Positions 1 through 12,206 are shown, counted from the stretch's first letter. The stretch is DNA of 64,000 bases from Haemonchus contortus (GCA_000469685.2 LS997567.1:8387374-8451373); one strand, 5' to 3'. Numbers and translations are program-made. Notes: generated by a model from the letters alone, not told the origin.

Positions 1-1715
1 GACTACTTTCAATTTACTGAATTTCATGATCCGAAGACCACATGAAATGCAATACTGGTGCATTATTTTTTGTCGCACAAAACTCCTAGAAATTGCCCTT
101 CGTAAAACCTACATACGTACAACTTCGAATATTTTAATCAAATTAAATTAACAGTAACGACATTCCTAGCAGTAAATTTACATCCCAAATTCAGTCAAAA
201 GCAGCAGGATTGCCTCTACGATCACGTTCCTCCTCTTGCACATCACCGCGTATCTGTCGGAATCACGTACAGTCTGATTCACCACATGGATTTCGGAGTT
301 ACGGAACGACTGGTGAGTGAGTATGTAGGTATAAGCCCAAATGAGTTATAACTTAGGTTACAGTAAACTACAGTGTATCTTATTAGCCTATCATTCAGAT
401 CCACGTATGCGAAAAAAGGTGCTTTTGGCTAAACCTGGTTCGATTTCAAGAACATCTGCCGACATAGTACAGTGAGTTACTGGGCTTTTTTTTGGGTGGC
501 GCTTCTTCCCCAGTTCTCACGTACGCACACTGCAAACCTGTTCTGTTTTCTCGCGGCTTCAAAGTGCAATTACCGTATTCGGCCCACCTCTCCCGACAAT
601 CTATTAGGCCTCATTTTTTTGCTGCCTGTTTTGCGTTTTTGCTTTAGTTCAATAGTTTTTCCTAGTCTTTCCTTCTTTCCGTGTAGAGTGTGTTGATGTA
701 ATAGAGGCTTTACGAGGAAAATAATCCGAACAATACCATTCTATAATCCTCGCAATCTGACTCACACATTGTGCGCTCCATTCAACCATCGCATTTCTGC
801 GATACGCTGCAAGCGCGACACGCTGTTAATGGAGGAGATCCCACATTCCATATCTCGACAGTACTCTATAAATTTGCTAAGCGAGCACTATCATGGTCAA
901 GGATTTCTACCTAAATCGAGAGTAGTTTTTAAGAACTCCAGAGAAGATGCTTTTGTTGGACGATTGTGAAGGCAAGCCATTTGGGCCATCGACAAGGAGA
1001 GGGTGGTCGACGGATCGTATAGATCGTATAAGTATGATAGCGTTTCCATGTCTGTTCACTATTTTTAACATTATCTACTGGTCATACTATCTCAATTTGA
1101 GTGACTAGCCTACTACAATGCCACATGAATTCAGTGCCATAGGATGAACTGGATATTAACTAAAGTAAAAACTTGTTTAATATCTTGTCATGTCCGAAGA
1201 GTACTAGTAGAATACAGGTACATTTTGTGACGCATATGTGCCTCATTTTTCATTTTTTTACGCTTTGAAATATTCTTGTTGCGCTCAATATGTAGTGTTA
1301 TGAATAAAGACTTCTTTTTTGCCAAGTTTATCAGAGTTAGTAGTATAGGTTGGCAAAAGAAATCCGCGACGAAATGGAAACCTTTTTTAAATCATTTCTG
1401 AAATTTTCATCTCGATCAATTTCGGAAATATGTTTATCAAAAGAGTCAACAACCTTCTATTATCCTTTGAGCCAATCACTGATGCCATCTCTTCAGGGGT
1501 GAGAAAGCTATGACTCAAAGAAGTAATCGACTGCCCTTCAGATCACACCAAGTTACGAATTCCTTCTCCACAACGAGATGCTCAAGAAGGCCGAGCACAT
1601 TGTAGTTGAAAGGGGCAACACTCCGGAAGTACGACTGATGAACAATCTGGAACCGGGATCGGTGAACTCTCGACGTGTGTCTGAGGCGAATTTTCGAGCC
1701 GGTTGCGTCTATCTA
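1..1715. other. no supported gene
   Basis: Only short open frames without recognisable domains or splice support. Base composition is AT-rich and unremarkable. Confidence 0.6.
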
Positions 1716-2244
1716 TTAGGTTGTAACATAGGTTCGTAGAGTTTTTCACAAAGATTTCTCTGAACAAAAAGCAATAATTGCAATAATAAATTATTAAATA
1801 AGTTATTATAAGAATCAGTCAATACACGAATTGTTTGGCGACCATTTGCCTTCAATAGTGCCTTCAGACGCTCTTGGTCGAATTCTGCAGGTCGTCCGCT
1901 TCGAGGCGTGTCTTCAAGTTCAAAGTCGCCTATTTCAAGCTTTGCGAACCATTTTTGTGCAGTAGACACACCTATGTAAGACACCTTCCCTGTACACACT
2001 GCATATCTCCCGAGCTGTTTCGGCAAGAAAAGCAGATGTCGAAAATGCTGATTTTTTCCTCCTAGATATTCCATTTCTGAGCCATAAAAAGATGAACAAT
2101 TAAAATCTCCAAAAAACAGATAGAACGGTTTTGTAGAGGAGAAAAAGCTCTTTCGAATGAATGTATACACTTTGCTGAAAAACAAAACAAATCGTTGCAA
2201 AATAACTCTAACGCAAAACTCTTCGAACTTATGTTACAACCCAA
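1716..2244 (-). mobile_element. internally deleted mariner element
   Basis: Inverted ends: the left reads TTAGGTTGTAACATAGGTTC and the right complement reads TTGGGTTGTAACATAAGTTC. Each is flanked by TA (1714-1715 and 2245-2246). The 529-bp body keeps only the N-terminal transposase part on the minus strand: STAQKWFAKLEIGDFELEDT and PRSGRPAEFDQERLKALLKA, which is the HTH and linker region of mariner transposases. The catalytic domain is gone, so this is non-autonomous. Confidence 0.85.
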
Positions 2245-2864
2245 TAGTCTGTGTTGAGCAACTCCTAGTGGATTGACTCCTTCAACCTCCATTCAATTAA
2301 GGGTCGATGCTTGCGTTATTCTCAAGGCCAGTAGCTCCTGCAGTAAAGCGATCCAACCGATTGTTGAACGTTGATAGGTGAGCAGTGCTAGCGTTGAATA
2401 GGTTGCTGATAATCAATTGGCGTGCTTAGTAGGAGATGATGGCACGAATCGGGTGTTATCCATTTTATGACCGTAATGCTGTGAAAGCACACAATCGTGC
2501 CATTATTTACTCATCTTTTGATTGCCAGAGGAATGCCCTTCAATTTATAACCCTTGCTACCGTATTCACCCTGTTGATAGTATGTATTATATTGTAGAGA
2601 TTGAGGTTTTCAGGGTGCGTTTGAGTTGTTTCGTAACATGGGTGCTTTGATGCGGACGTATAATGACCTGTAATGCGTCCTGAGTTCTGGAATTTGTGTT
2701 ATTATTCTTGACGTGATTCCTTTTCGAACATGATCACACAAATCCTTCAAGAATCCTGGTACGCTGAAGACGTCTTAGTTGAGTCAAAGGTTTTGTTCCT
2801 CCTCCAGTCCGAAAGATCTACACCGCTAATGTTTCTCATGTATGGGGTTGTTTCTTTAATCTAA
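2245..2864. other. no supported gene
   Basis: Nothing recognised between the deleted mariner and the BEL/Pao fragment. Confidence 0.55.
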
Positions 2865-3885
2865 ATCGTTTGTTGAATAGCTTCTATATTTTCCTCGTGT
2901 ACCTCTACGGGGAGGGTGGTCAGTCGACGTTTTCCAGACCAACTTTTCTCTGACTGCTCTAGTGAATCAGGTCTTTCCCACCACAAATTGGTCTCCGTCT
3001 TCCTCGCCGATGGACGATAATCCTTTTGTAGCGCTGTCTCGGGGTTCTCACCCAAAGTAACATGCCCAAAAGTGTGGGACAGTTTATGTGTTTCACTACT
3101 GCTCGAATTTCTACTACTCGATCCTTCACGAACCGACCGACATCTCTCCTGATGGGGAGGATTGCGAGCCAATTAAGAACGGCTTCAGCGTGAAAAGAGC
3201 GACAGATGAGATGACCAGTTGATCGGCTTATGCATTGTATATTGTTCGTGCCATTTTTACAGCTATGGTGGTAGCGTACATCCCCATTTTTAGATTTGTA
3301 GGATGCGCTTCGCACTGGCTGACTTGGATCATGTAAACAGAAGGTGTGACTTTTTAGCTTTAGGATTTTTCACAACATGCACTGGCTTGTGTACTTGCGT
3401 CGGCAAAGACTGCAAGTTTGACGCTTGAATAAAGAAGTGAAACTTGTGGTGGAAGAGTTAGTTTCCACGACAAGTTCACGACACGACAGTTTTGGAGTTA
3501 CCACTCCATAGGATCGTAGATGGACGCAATGTAATATACTCCGAGATTGTCCGTTTGGTGATTGTAGTGTGACGATTGGGTATTAAGGATAAGGTGATCA
3601 TTAGATCCCACCAAACTTCAGGAACTTTCGTAACGCTGTGCATACTTTTATCGTATGAAGGACTAGCTTTGTTAACATTTTCTTTGTTAGCGAAATATTC
3701 CCGAAGGTTCATATTCATTTCGGCGAAAATCGCTTCCGATTTCCTGTACTTTTCTATCGCTTCTTGCCCGTTGGATGCCGTGAATTTTGCGTTTTCCACG
3801 TAGACATTTCTGTAGACTTCCGTTGCCAACTCTTTGTGAAGGGTTTCTTCCTGTAGGTGATATTTGGTCGTCGCTGTGAATAGAA
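2865..3885 (-). mobile_element. BEL/Pao-type LTR retrotransposon fragment, decayed
   Basis: On the minus strand, 3570-3885 reads through ELATEVYRNVYVENAKFTAS, YRKSEAIFAEMNMNLREYFA and SVTKV. This matches the conserved end of the Pao polymerase (thumb region, EIF-x-x-M-x-MNLREF). Further on, in shifted frames at 2935-3250, are GRFVKDRVVEIRA and GHVTLGENP followed by NLWWERPDSLEQSEKSW, the RNase H to integrase junction of BEL/Pao elements. Frameshifts break it repeatedly. No LTRs were found. Confidence 0.6.
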
Positions 3886-6312
3886 ATAGCTAGCAATTCA
3901 ATCCGAAAGTCACTCGTGTGTAACGGTATTCGATGAGATTCGTGTTAGTAGGTGGCCTCGTGGGATTCCTAACCCATAGATGCCGAGTGGCAGTCCGATC
4001 TTCTGTCTTGAGAAGGATCTGCAGAAAAGCCTACAATGGCAATGTTCCCAATATTGAAGCGGAGAAGCATGTCTCGCATAAGTGTCTAGATTAATGGTTC
4101 TTGTTGGAGAACATCGTTTAAGGACGGCTGGTCCTCAAAGAGGCAGATACACCAAATACCATTCTCAGTTTTATGATCTCTTGCCGGGGTGATCACCGCT
4201 CGATGACTGAGATAGTGGACTATTTTTCCGGTGGGCGGTGGACGTACATCCACTTCCTACATGATCTCTCACGGAGGATGTGGAAGCCAGTAACTAACGA
4301 ACTCTAGAGCTGCCTTGATCAGCTGAGATCTGTGCGGAGGAGGACAATGAGGAAGACAATATGACTGCACTAGAGATGAGAGAGAGAGGGACTCGAGGCC
4401 CCGTCTCCAGTAGCTTGGTAGCCACAACTACTCCGGTCACGGTATGTCCTCCGAGAAGAATCTTGGTGATGAGTGGAGCAAGCGAGCAGGAGAAACAACA
4501 GAAACAGAAACATAGCATGGTCTTTTTTCCCTTGAGGATCGTTCTCGTAGACAAAACGTGGCTTTGCTCCCTTGTCGAGCCACGGAAGTTTTTTGTGGGG
4601 ATCATTGTACGTGATCCTCTTCTCATAATACGCCCTGATGTACCTCTTCCAATCAAAGTACGGGGAGGGAGGTGAAGATGATGGCCAGTTTGCTCTTGAT
4701 TTTGGATTGGTGAATATGTGAAGTCATAGGCCTCCTTCAAGCACGAGTCAGGATGTAATGGGCGGCGGAGTGGGGAGTGGTGACAGCTCCCGACACCTCA
4801 CACTCTTTTTAGGTTCGCATTCACGTGAAAAAAACACCTTTACAAAATCGAATGCTGGTCTGCTGAACCTGTACCATATCGAGCAGGGAAGCTACATTCC
4901 TGGAGCGAGAATTTAGTAGAAGTAAGTGGGAAGAGAGAGAGCATACTTGTCCACCGACAGCTTCAACAGGGCATGAGGCTCCGTCACCGTCCGTCCAGCA
5001 ATGGAATGGTAAAGGAGCACATTAAGATCGCTCAATCGTAACGATACCTAGACTAATGATAGCGGTACTGCCATGAGCAAATGGCGGATGACCTCTATAC
5101 TACTTTATCAGAACTTCACAATTTATGCAATAGTCCTGCATATCAATCTACATTTCCAACTAAGACCCAAGAAAATATCAGGAAAATAGCGTACGAGAAT
5201 CTAAATTTTCTCCGAATATCCCATATTCGGGCCCACTTCCACAATTGAATTCTTCGTTCGAGGATTTATCCGTCATTTAGAGTTCCAACATCAACAAACT
5301 TTTTTGGCCGAAGTAGTTTTGTCCTCGGCAACCCTCGCACACTGTTCACAGGACTAGGGTGGGGTCTTCTGCCACACATTTGGGTGGCGTATTAGCCCAC
5401 TATCGATTCCTTAGAAACTTGTGCATGATTGTTGTGCCCTCATGTAAATTTTGGCCTGGGAACCTGGGTCTGATGCTATTTCTGTAAATGTGTAGAACAT
5501 GGTTCTGCCTCAGTAAGGATCGGATTTGTTATTTTTTTCCAAAAGAATGACAGCTGCGTTACTCTTGCTGGACGCATCCATGCCATGCCGGATGTGGTTT
5601 CGAGGCTCGTGAGAGGGGCTGGCTTCCAGCCTTGCTCGTCACTTCGTTTTTGCGGCTACAACGGGAAAAAAGATCGAGAGGATACCAAAAGATCACTGTA
5701 ATATTAAAAACCTACAGACCGAATACTTTACCTAAAAAAACCTCCGAAAATGGAGCCAACGATGAACGGAAACGGGCATTCGGATCACTTGCTTTCAAGA
5801 GCCTCGCTGCACTACAGCCTCTTTCACTAGTTCACTACAACTATTTAAAGTAAAATAAATAGGATCGATTCGGACTCGAACGCAGATGATAAATTCTATT
5901 GACAATTGCTGCTCAGTGACATTGAGAAGGCCCCTCATTGTTATACGCCTAGTTATAGTGGTTCCCATGACGGAGTTCTATCTCGACCGATCAAATTTAC
6001 CTACCCCTAGCCCTCAGCCCAATCTTTTTTTACCCGACTATAGATGACTAGTTTTCTATTCTCGTCCATCCTATTCAAGATACATATCACGAGAGTGGTA
6101 AAAGATATATCGTTCCTCATTTCCATAAACAAGCAGTGTTGCAGAGAAGAGTAAATAATCTCATACTTTCATTCATATTGACAAAAAACTCTGATCTAGC
6201 TCGCATACAAAGCAAATAATGATAACAACCAATTGATCGATTTCAATATTCCGGCAGCACAACTGAAATTGAATAGAAAGCACATCATAATCACACTAAA
6301 ATTTCTAAAATG
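3886..6312. other. no supported gene; one odd minus-strand ORF
   Basis: 4294-4740 (minus) encodes 148 residues with one hydrophobic run (FCFCCFSCSLAPLITKILL). I cannot link it to a family or to splice sites. 5632-5853 (plus) is a 73-codon frame with no features. Confidence 0.5.
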
Positions 6313-7470
6313 CTAATTTTTTCTGAACTCTTCACACGGATCTTTACCTTCGGTATAGAGCTCTTTTCGAGCTTCCGGAGTTCGTATCACTTCACCGTCG
6401 TAACAAATGATATGGATCAACTGTGTCTTTTTCCCAACCTCCTCTGCAGCTTTTAATTTTTCCTTCCATTGCCGTCGTTCGTCTGTGAGCTTTGCTATCT
6501 CCTCTCTCCTCTGATCCTCCAGCTTCTGGAACTCTTCTAATCGACGTTTGTGCTCTTCCCGACGCATTTCCAACTCTTTCATGAGCTCTTCGTTACGTCT
6601 CCTTTCTTCTTCTCTACGGAACTCTTCTTCTTTTCGTCTTTGTTCCTCTCCCAATCTCTGCTCCTCTCGTCTTACCTCTTCTTCTCTTCTACGTTGTTCC
6701 CCGTATTCTGTGTTTATCCTATTCAGCATTTCTTCCTCTTCCCAGAGGCGTCTCTCCTCTGCTATCCTGCGTTCCTCTCCAACCTTTCTCCGCTCCTCTT
6801 CCACACGCCTTCGCTCTTCCTCTATCTCCTCCTCCAAACGCCTTCGTTCTTCTTCTAGCCGTCTTCTTTCTTCTTCCTCTCTCAGACGTTCTTCTCTGAG
6901 GCGATTCTCATGCTCTCTTTGACTTTTTTCCTCCTCTAACCGCAAACGCTCTTCTCTTCTCAGCTCTTCCTCCAAACGTCTCTGCTCTTCGAACTTTCTG
7001 AGCCTCTCTTCCTCTAGTCCCCGTTCTTTCTCCGGCCTCCGTTCCTCGCCGATTCGTCTCTGCTCCTCATGTTCTCTTCGCCTCACTTCCTCTTCTTCCC
7101 AACGACGTGCGTCTTCCTCCTCCAGTGATTCTTGTTTTGTAAGCCGTTGTTCTTCCTCTCCATCTTCGCCCACTCTTCTCGTATCTTCGTAGTGTGGAGT
7201 AATGTACCCATGAGCTTCGGTGTAATGTAGCGGTGGTTCAGTTACATCAAGAAGATAATCGGCTTCCGTTTCTGAGGCAGAAATTATTGACGGTCCTTGA
7301 GCTGGAGAAACTGTCGGAGGTCCTGGTGGACCTGGAGGAAGTTTAGGGGGTCCTGGTGGACCTGGAGCTGGCGTAGGAGTAGAAATTTTTGAAGGACCGG
7401 TTTTTACTAGCTCGTCCCAAGCTTGCTTCTCTAAAACGGTTCTGTTGGATGCAGAACCGACGACGACCAC
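6313..7470 (-). CDS. Glu/Arg-rich coiled-coil protein, terminal exon
   Basis: A 385-codon open frame ending in TAG (6313-6315). The upstream edge is a splice acceptor (ttctatttcag, 7471-7481), so this is an exon rather than a whole gene; there is no ATG. Residues ~1-60 include GPPGPPKLPPGPPGPP (collagen-like or Pro-rich linker). Residues ~60-120 are acidic and mixed. Residues ~120-345 are almost pure charged coiled coil (repeats of EERRRLEEE, REEE, EEQRR). The last ~40 residues are an ordinary folded-looking tail (THLIHIICYDGEVIR-like, ending CEEFRKN). I do not recognise the family; trichohyalin- or caldesmon-like resemblance is only compositional. No upstream exon was identified, and given the size of introns here it could be many kb away. 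Confidence 0.7.
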   Translation of the reverse strand: MVVVGSASNRTVLEKQAWDELVKTGPSKISTPTPAPGPPGPPKLPPGPPGPPTVSPAQGPSIISASETEADYLLDVTEPPLHYTEAHGYITPHYEDTRRVGEDGEEEQRLTKQESLEEEDARRWEEEEVRRREHEEQRRIGEERRPEKERGLEEERLRKFEEQRRLEEELRREERLRLEEEKSQREHENRLREERLREEEERRRLEEERRRLEEEIEEERRRVEEERRKVGEERRIAEERRLWEEEEMLNRINTEYGEQRRREEEVRREEQRLGEEQRRKEEEFRREEERRRNEELMKELEMRREEHKRRLEEFQKLEDQRREEIAKLTDERRQWKEKLKAAEEVGKKTQLIHIICYDGEVIRTPEARKELYTEGKDPCEEFRKN

Positions 7471-7481
7471 CTGAAATAGAA

Positions 7482-8559
7482 CACAATGAACAAAAGTTCA
7501 AAAGTCTATACAAAGGAGTAATTGTGACTTGTTCAAATTCTATTTGATGAGTAACACAAGTGCTGGATTTTTTTTTGTTGGATAAAAGTTCCGTTTTTCC
7601 TGTTTTTGTGATGCGTGATGGTCTCTAGTAGCGCAAGCTGAGAGAGGAGAATTTTTCTCAGTCAACTACAGAACTCCTTGAAGTAAACTCAACACGCAAC
7701 ACTAGAGACATGAAAAGGACTGTGACCTGTGTGAATTAACAAACATAGGAAGTGAAATCTATCTACCTACTCTCTGCTCTACTACTTGGAAGTAGGCAGG
7801 GTAAACATGAGTGGGTTGGGCATTCAGTCCAGTTCCAGAATGAGCCTAGAGGCGCTTTCAGTAGATCATTTCAAAAAACGGAAAAGGTTGTGGGAATAGC
7901 TAATCATAGGTGTCAAGAAGGTATCCTAATACATGATATGTATTCAAGCCAATCAAGTTTACTATTCTTTGGGGCTTGGTAGGTTGAAACGAGCCTCGTC
8001 TGGGAGGGTAAAAGCACTGACCTCTACATCGGCTGGCCACCGCAAGCCGTTTATAGGTCATGTACGCACTCAAAACGCCACTACGACTCTTCTCAAAATT
8101 CGCTTCTCAAGAGAGGGTTAACACGTCAAAGTTACTTCCCTCAAAAGGTCCCTCCTCTTTAATCTCTCCCCAAACACACAAAAATTACAAGAGACATATC
8201 GGTCACATAAAAGGAAACTTTCCTGCAAGGCCCCTTTTTGAAATTTAGAGTGTATTGAAACACCAAAATTTGGGATAAATACACCAACAGACAGAAAATC
8301 GGTCATAAAGAAAGGTATGAAGGACGATAACTTGAAGAGCGAAGATATTGCAGAAGATAATGAATTCCATCAACAATGATCACCCAACTATAAGTGTGCT
8401 TGTTGCTGCCCAAAGATGTCGACACTTCAACATGTGGAAATCTTGACTATTTTGAAGAGGTAGAGTGAGGATAGTCTTTCGACCTCAATCAGATTACTCT
8501 GGAAAACGTCCCACATTCGACTTTTAATGAAATCCTTGTGGGGATTTGGAAAAGTATGT
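7482..8559. other. presumed intron or upstream region of the coiled-coil gene
   Basis: No exon recognised. 7985-8060 resembles a fragment of the SINE family in inverse orientation (gggagggtaaaagcactgac, cggctggccaccgcaagccg). Confidence 0.45.
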
Positions 8560-8775
8560 GATCTACACAATCCACACGGCGGATGTTGAAGTCAGTGCGT
8601 TTACCCTTCCAGAAGATCCTGGTAACAACTAATCAACCCTGGAAGTATGGAACGCGTGTTGTCCTGCGAGGCTATGGGCCTGAGATTCTATGTACATACA
8701 TATATATATATAATACATAGACTATGCGTATGGTGGTGTGCGCCACTCGCCACCTCGCCACATCATCCCCTCACC
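8560..8775 (-). repeat. degenerate tRNA-derived SINE copy
   Basis: Matches the order of the better copy at 32642-32944: a ccttccagaagatcctggta block, a tgtgcgccactcgccacctc block standing for the A-box end, and an intervening (TA)n at 8701-8712. The B-box is not recognisable. A short inverse piece of the same family is at 7985-8060. Confidence 0.4.
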
Positions 8776-8857
8776 AAATCCCAACGAAATAGATGATGTT
8801 TTTCATATGTATTTTCGAAGCTCGTGATACTCCACGTTTTGGTTAGCTTTCGGCATA

Positions 8858-9360
8858 CAGTAGCGCTCAAAAGTATTTAGCCATTCTTCTTCCGAACTTT
8901 TCAGTCCTAAGTCCTTTACTACTGAATCTCATCAAGCGAAATTTCAATATGTGTAGCATGGGTGTAGTGTGAATATTTACCACTACTGACCTACATTTTG
9001 ATCATGTTCCAAATATCCCAAAGAGCTTGAACACAAAAGCAATTGAAAATACGAATGCTCTTCCTTCTGGGATTTCTTTCCTTTTTGCTATGTGCAAAGA
9101 GTTCGAGCGCTAGTATCGAATTCAGTAGAGGAGAAAAACGCACATACGGTGCGAATAACTGCAGACGTCACAAACCTGTTTTCAGCATAGTCTACAAACG
9201 CCTTCCTCTTAGTTATGTGGACATTGCTGCTTTGCAGTTGAATAGTGTTGGATAGTGTGAAATATGCCTCAGTCAAACATATCAAATTTCATGCTATTTG
9301 CTCCACCGGGAAAAAAGTTACAGCAAGTTAAATTTGGCCGAATACTTTTAAGCGCTACTG
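8858..9360. mobile_element. Tc1-like MITE, 503 bp
   Basis: Ends CAGTAGCGCTCAAAAGTATT and the complement of gaatacttttaagcgctactg, flanked by TA (8856-8857 and 9361-9362). CAGT...CAAAAGTATTT is a Tc1-family terminus. No transposase is inside. It sits within the left arm of the PLE repeat. Confidence 0.65.
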
Positions 9361-9559
9361 TATATCGGCATGTAATGCCTTCTTCGGACCTTAACGTTAC
9401 AATGCATAGTTGCAAACAACCAGTCAATAATCAACTACTACATAGAACACATCGGATCCTATCAAACCAACCGGAAATACTGGGGAAGGGAGGAGTGAAC
9501 ATATTAGCGGGGAACTTGAAAGAGAAACAGGACACCGCTCTCCTTCTAAGGTGATTGTG

Positions 9560-9815
9560 ATCGTTCAATCAGTCTCAGGACGTCACGCATCGCCTCCTCT
9601 GCATTGATTTCCGGCTTGGTAATGTATATTTCCCGTGCCTCCATGATTTTCCTTTCCAGGGGCCGTACAAAATATCTATGCGAAACCCTCGCATGCAAGG
9701 AGGAGATGCGTAACTTCCTGAGACTGATAGAATGATCACACTCCGCTGCCTCAAAAGAAGAGGCGAGCGGGGACCATTCCTCTTTCAAGTTTCCCCCTAA
9801 TAGGTCCATCCCCAT
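9560..9815 (-). pseudogene. PLE GIY-YIG endonuclease C-terminal fragment
   Basis: Reads ECDHSISLRKLRISSLHARV, then RPLERKIMEAREIYITKPEI and NAEEAMRDVLRLI. The E-A-x-x-I-x-x-x-x-P-x-I-N motif ends the GIY-YIG domain in PLEs. The reverse transcriptase is absent. Confidence 0.55.
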
Positions 9816-9965
9816 TATCCCAATATTTGCGTTTGGTTTGATAGGATCCTATGTGTTCTATATAGTAAGTGAATATTGACTGATTGTTTGCAGTTATTAT
9901 GTGGGTCTGAAGAACAGTACAGGTAAGGTCTGAAGAAGGTATTATATGCCGAAAGCTAACCAATA

Positions 9966-10468
9966 AAGTGGAGTCATCAAGAGCTTTGAAAATACACATG
10001 GAAAACAAGTTCGAATGAAGATCAGAAATAGCAGCATTTTGGAAGATCGGAGATAGCAGCATTTTGAAGATAGATGATAATTCATGGGCCTTGTCTTCCT
10101 ACTGTCACTTTGTTGTGGAGCACGTAAAAATAACGGCTCAAAGGCACAGTCCACGATAATTTGGGGTATCCAGTTTCTGACGGATGATGAAAGTAACAGT
10201 ACAGAGTAGTGCAAAGAAAACGAAAATAAATGAGAAAAACAGCGTATTTACAAGAAAACAAAGCCTCAAAAAGTAGTAAAATAAGGGACTGGACGAGTTT
10301 TTGATGGAAAATGGTGTGGAAGAGGTAAGGGGGACGGAACATTCGTCCAATTCCGGATGGACGTGGCACTGCGCAACTTGTGGTGACTTGAACGACTATT
10401 GCGCCTATCATTGGGCACAGATTTGGGTAGATGAGTAGCATCAGTCAGCCCATCTTATTTATTTACCA
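9966..10468. other. no supported gene
   Basis: Overlapping minus-strand frames are hydrophobic and mutually inconsistent. No domain seen. Confidence 0.5.
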
Positions 10469-12205
10469 GGCGGCCACGCACGCTATTGCGTGCGCTCGGG
10501 GCTCTAGCCATGAGGGAAGGAGCCACGTGAGCTTCTGATTTTCATTATAGACTTTATCATCTGAGCCTCTTCCAGGACACTTCTGTAGCGGCCATCTCTT
10601 TTTGGGATGTGAAATGGGGCTGTGTGTGGCCATGAAGAGTACACCGATGTATCCAAATCAAATACCTATGCAGTCCATGTAGTCGGAGAAACCCTGTGTA
10701 ATTTGGGCTGTGTGTGGCCATGAACACTAACTTCGAAAGAAAAGCCTCTTTGGGCAGTTGTAGGGATTTAGACGTCTTCACATTCACATTTACACGCATT
10801 TGCTCTTGGGTAGAAGGGACTACTGTGTGTGGAATCATGGATACTAACTTTCAGAAAATTCTCAGCCCAATTTTTGAAGGAGTTTAATGGTATCTCCTAA
10901 TTGTACACCTATGTAGTCAGGGTTAGTGGGAAGGAAAGATGTATAAATTTTTTGATCTCAGCCCCCCTCCACTCTTTGCAAACCCCACCCACTTCAAGCT
11001 TCGAATCACATTACTATTATTACCTCCAGACACCTTTTGCCCGCGTTCTAAAACGCATCTGAAAAGACTTAATAATTTTGATGTAAACCCCGCTCACTTG
11101 TGCCAATCCCGCCCACTTGCGCCTTCTGGCCTCATTTGTTCTTTTACGCCATATTTCTGAATAGAGTTATAAATTTTTGATCTAAGCCCCGCCCACTTCA
11201 GTGCCAACCTGCCTACTTCTGGGGTTTGACCACATTTGTTCTTTTACACCTTAATACCTTTTTGCCGCATCCCAGAACGTTTCTGAATATAGTTATAGAT
11301 TTTCGATCTAAGCCCCGCCCACTTTACCGTCAGCCCCGCCCACTTCTGGGATTTGACCACATTTGTTCTTTTTCACCTTACTACCTTTTTGCCGCATCCC
11401 GGAACTTTTCTGTATAGAGTTATAAATTTTTGATCTAAGCCCCGCCCACTTTAGTGCCAGCCCCGCCCACTTCTGGGATTTGACCACATTTGTTCTTTTT
11501 CACCTTAATACCTTTTTGCCGCACCCCAAAACGTTTCTGATAGAGTTATGAACTTTTGATCTAAGCCCCGCCCACTTTGGTGCCAACCCCGCCCACTTCG
11601 AGAATTTGACCACATTTGTTCCATTACCTCCAATCACTTTTTTTCCGCATTCTAGAACGTTTCCGAACGGAGTTACACTAATTTTTGAAAAGTAGCTTTC
11701 ACCTCAACGCACGCCCCGCCCCTCGTGGGCGGGGCTTCGCTGTACTTACGCATGCCCAGCACGCATAAGGTCTTGCTCACTCTTTTTATTTTTTTCCTGG
11801 GCTCGACGCCTTCGTTGAATCGAGTTATGAATCTCTGTGGAAAGTACCGCCCACTGCGAGAACGCTCCGCCCACCGCCGGTAAATTTCCTTTATTTTAAT
11901 TTTTGACCAATCCCTCACCTTTGCACATTTTTTCCGGTGTCTGGAATGTTATGAGACCGAATTGGAAGAATTCGCCCATGACCCCGCCCAATTCCTGCGC
12001 ACGCCCCGCCCCTTGGGGGCGGAGTTCCGCTGAGCTCACGTGTGCTCTGTTGGTCCTGCCCTATGCTCGACCCATTCCAAACTTGACCCGATCTCTACAG
12101 TTGCTTCGTCAGATGATACTGAAATTTGCGACGACAAACAGACAAACAGACAAACAAACAGACAAACATACAGACACACCAAGGATGTGGTTTATATATA
12201 GTAAG
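10469..12205 (+). repeat. GC-box composite repeat, copy 1
   Basis: Starts with a GC hairpin (caggcggccacgcacgctat). It continues through an array of ~126-bp units and ends in a (gacaaaca)n tract followed by tttatatatagtaagga. Another full copy is at 45570-47064, and shorter ones are near 49-52 kb and 55.1-56.0 kb. Function unknown; no coding capacity seen. Confidence 0.7.
10950..11700 (+). repeat. tandem ~126-bp units with paired GC boxes
   Basis: The anchor gatctaagccccgcccactt recurs at 11179, 11305, 11432 and 11558 (spacing 126-127). Degenerate units flank these. Each unit carries two CCCCGCCCACTT boxes, then gggatttgaccacatttgttc and a gccgcatcccagaacgtttc segment. Confidence 0.85.
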
Positions 12206-12206
12206 G

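Larger units (their letters stand above)
8836..9965. repeat. Penelope-like element remnant with inverted repeat arms
   Basis: The left arm (8836-8857 continuing at 9361-9545) and right arm (~9780-9965) are imperfect inverted copies. Both carry the string ggtctgaagaaggtattata or its complement and cggatcctatcaaacca-type sequence. Between them, on the minus strand (9560-9700), is RPLERKIMEAREIYITKPEI, the C-terminal end of a PLE GIY-YIG endonuclease. Arms in opposite orientation around a truncated body are usual for PLEs. Confidence 0.55.

Noticed and set aside
4294..4740. A membrane protein gene on the minus strand
   Set aside because: One hydrophobic run only, no recognisable family, overlapping open frames on the other strand, and no splice support.
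6548..6922. Plus-strand Ser/Leu-rich open frames opposite the coiled-coil exon
   Set aside because: Mirror images of the GAG/CGG-rich coding strand; the minus frame is longer and has a splice acceptor.
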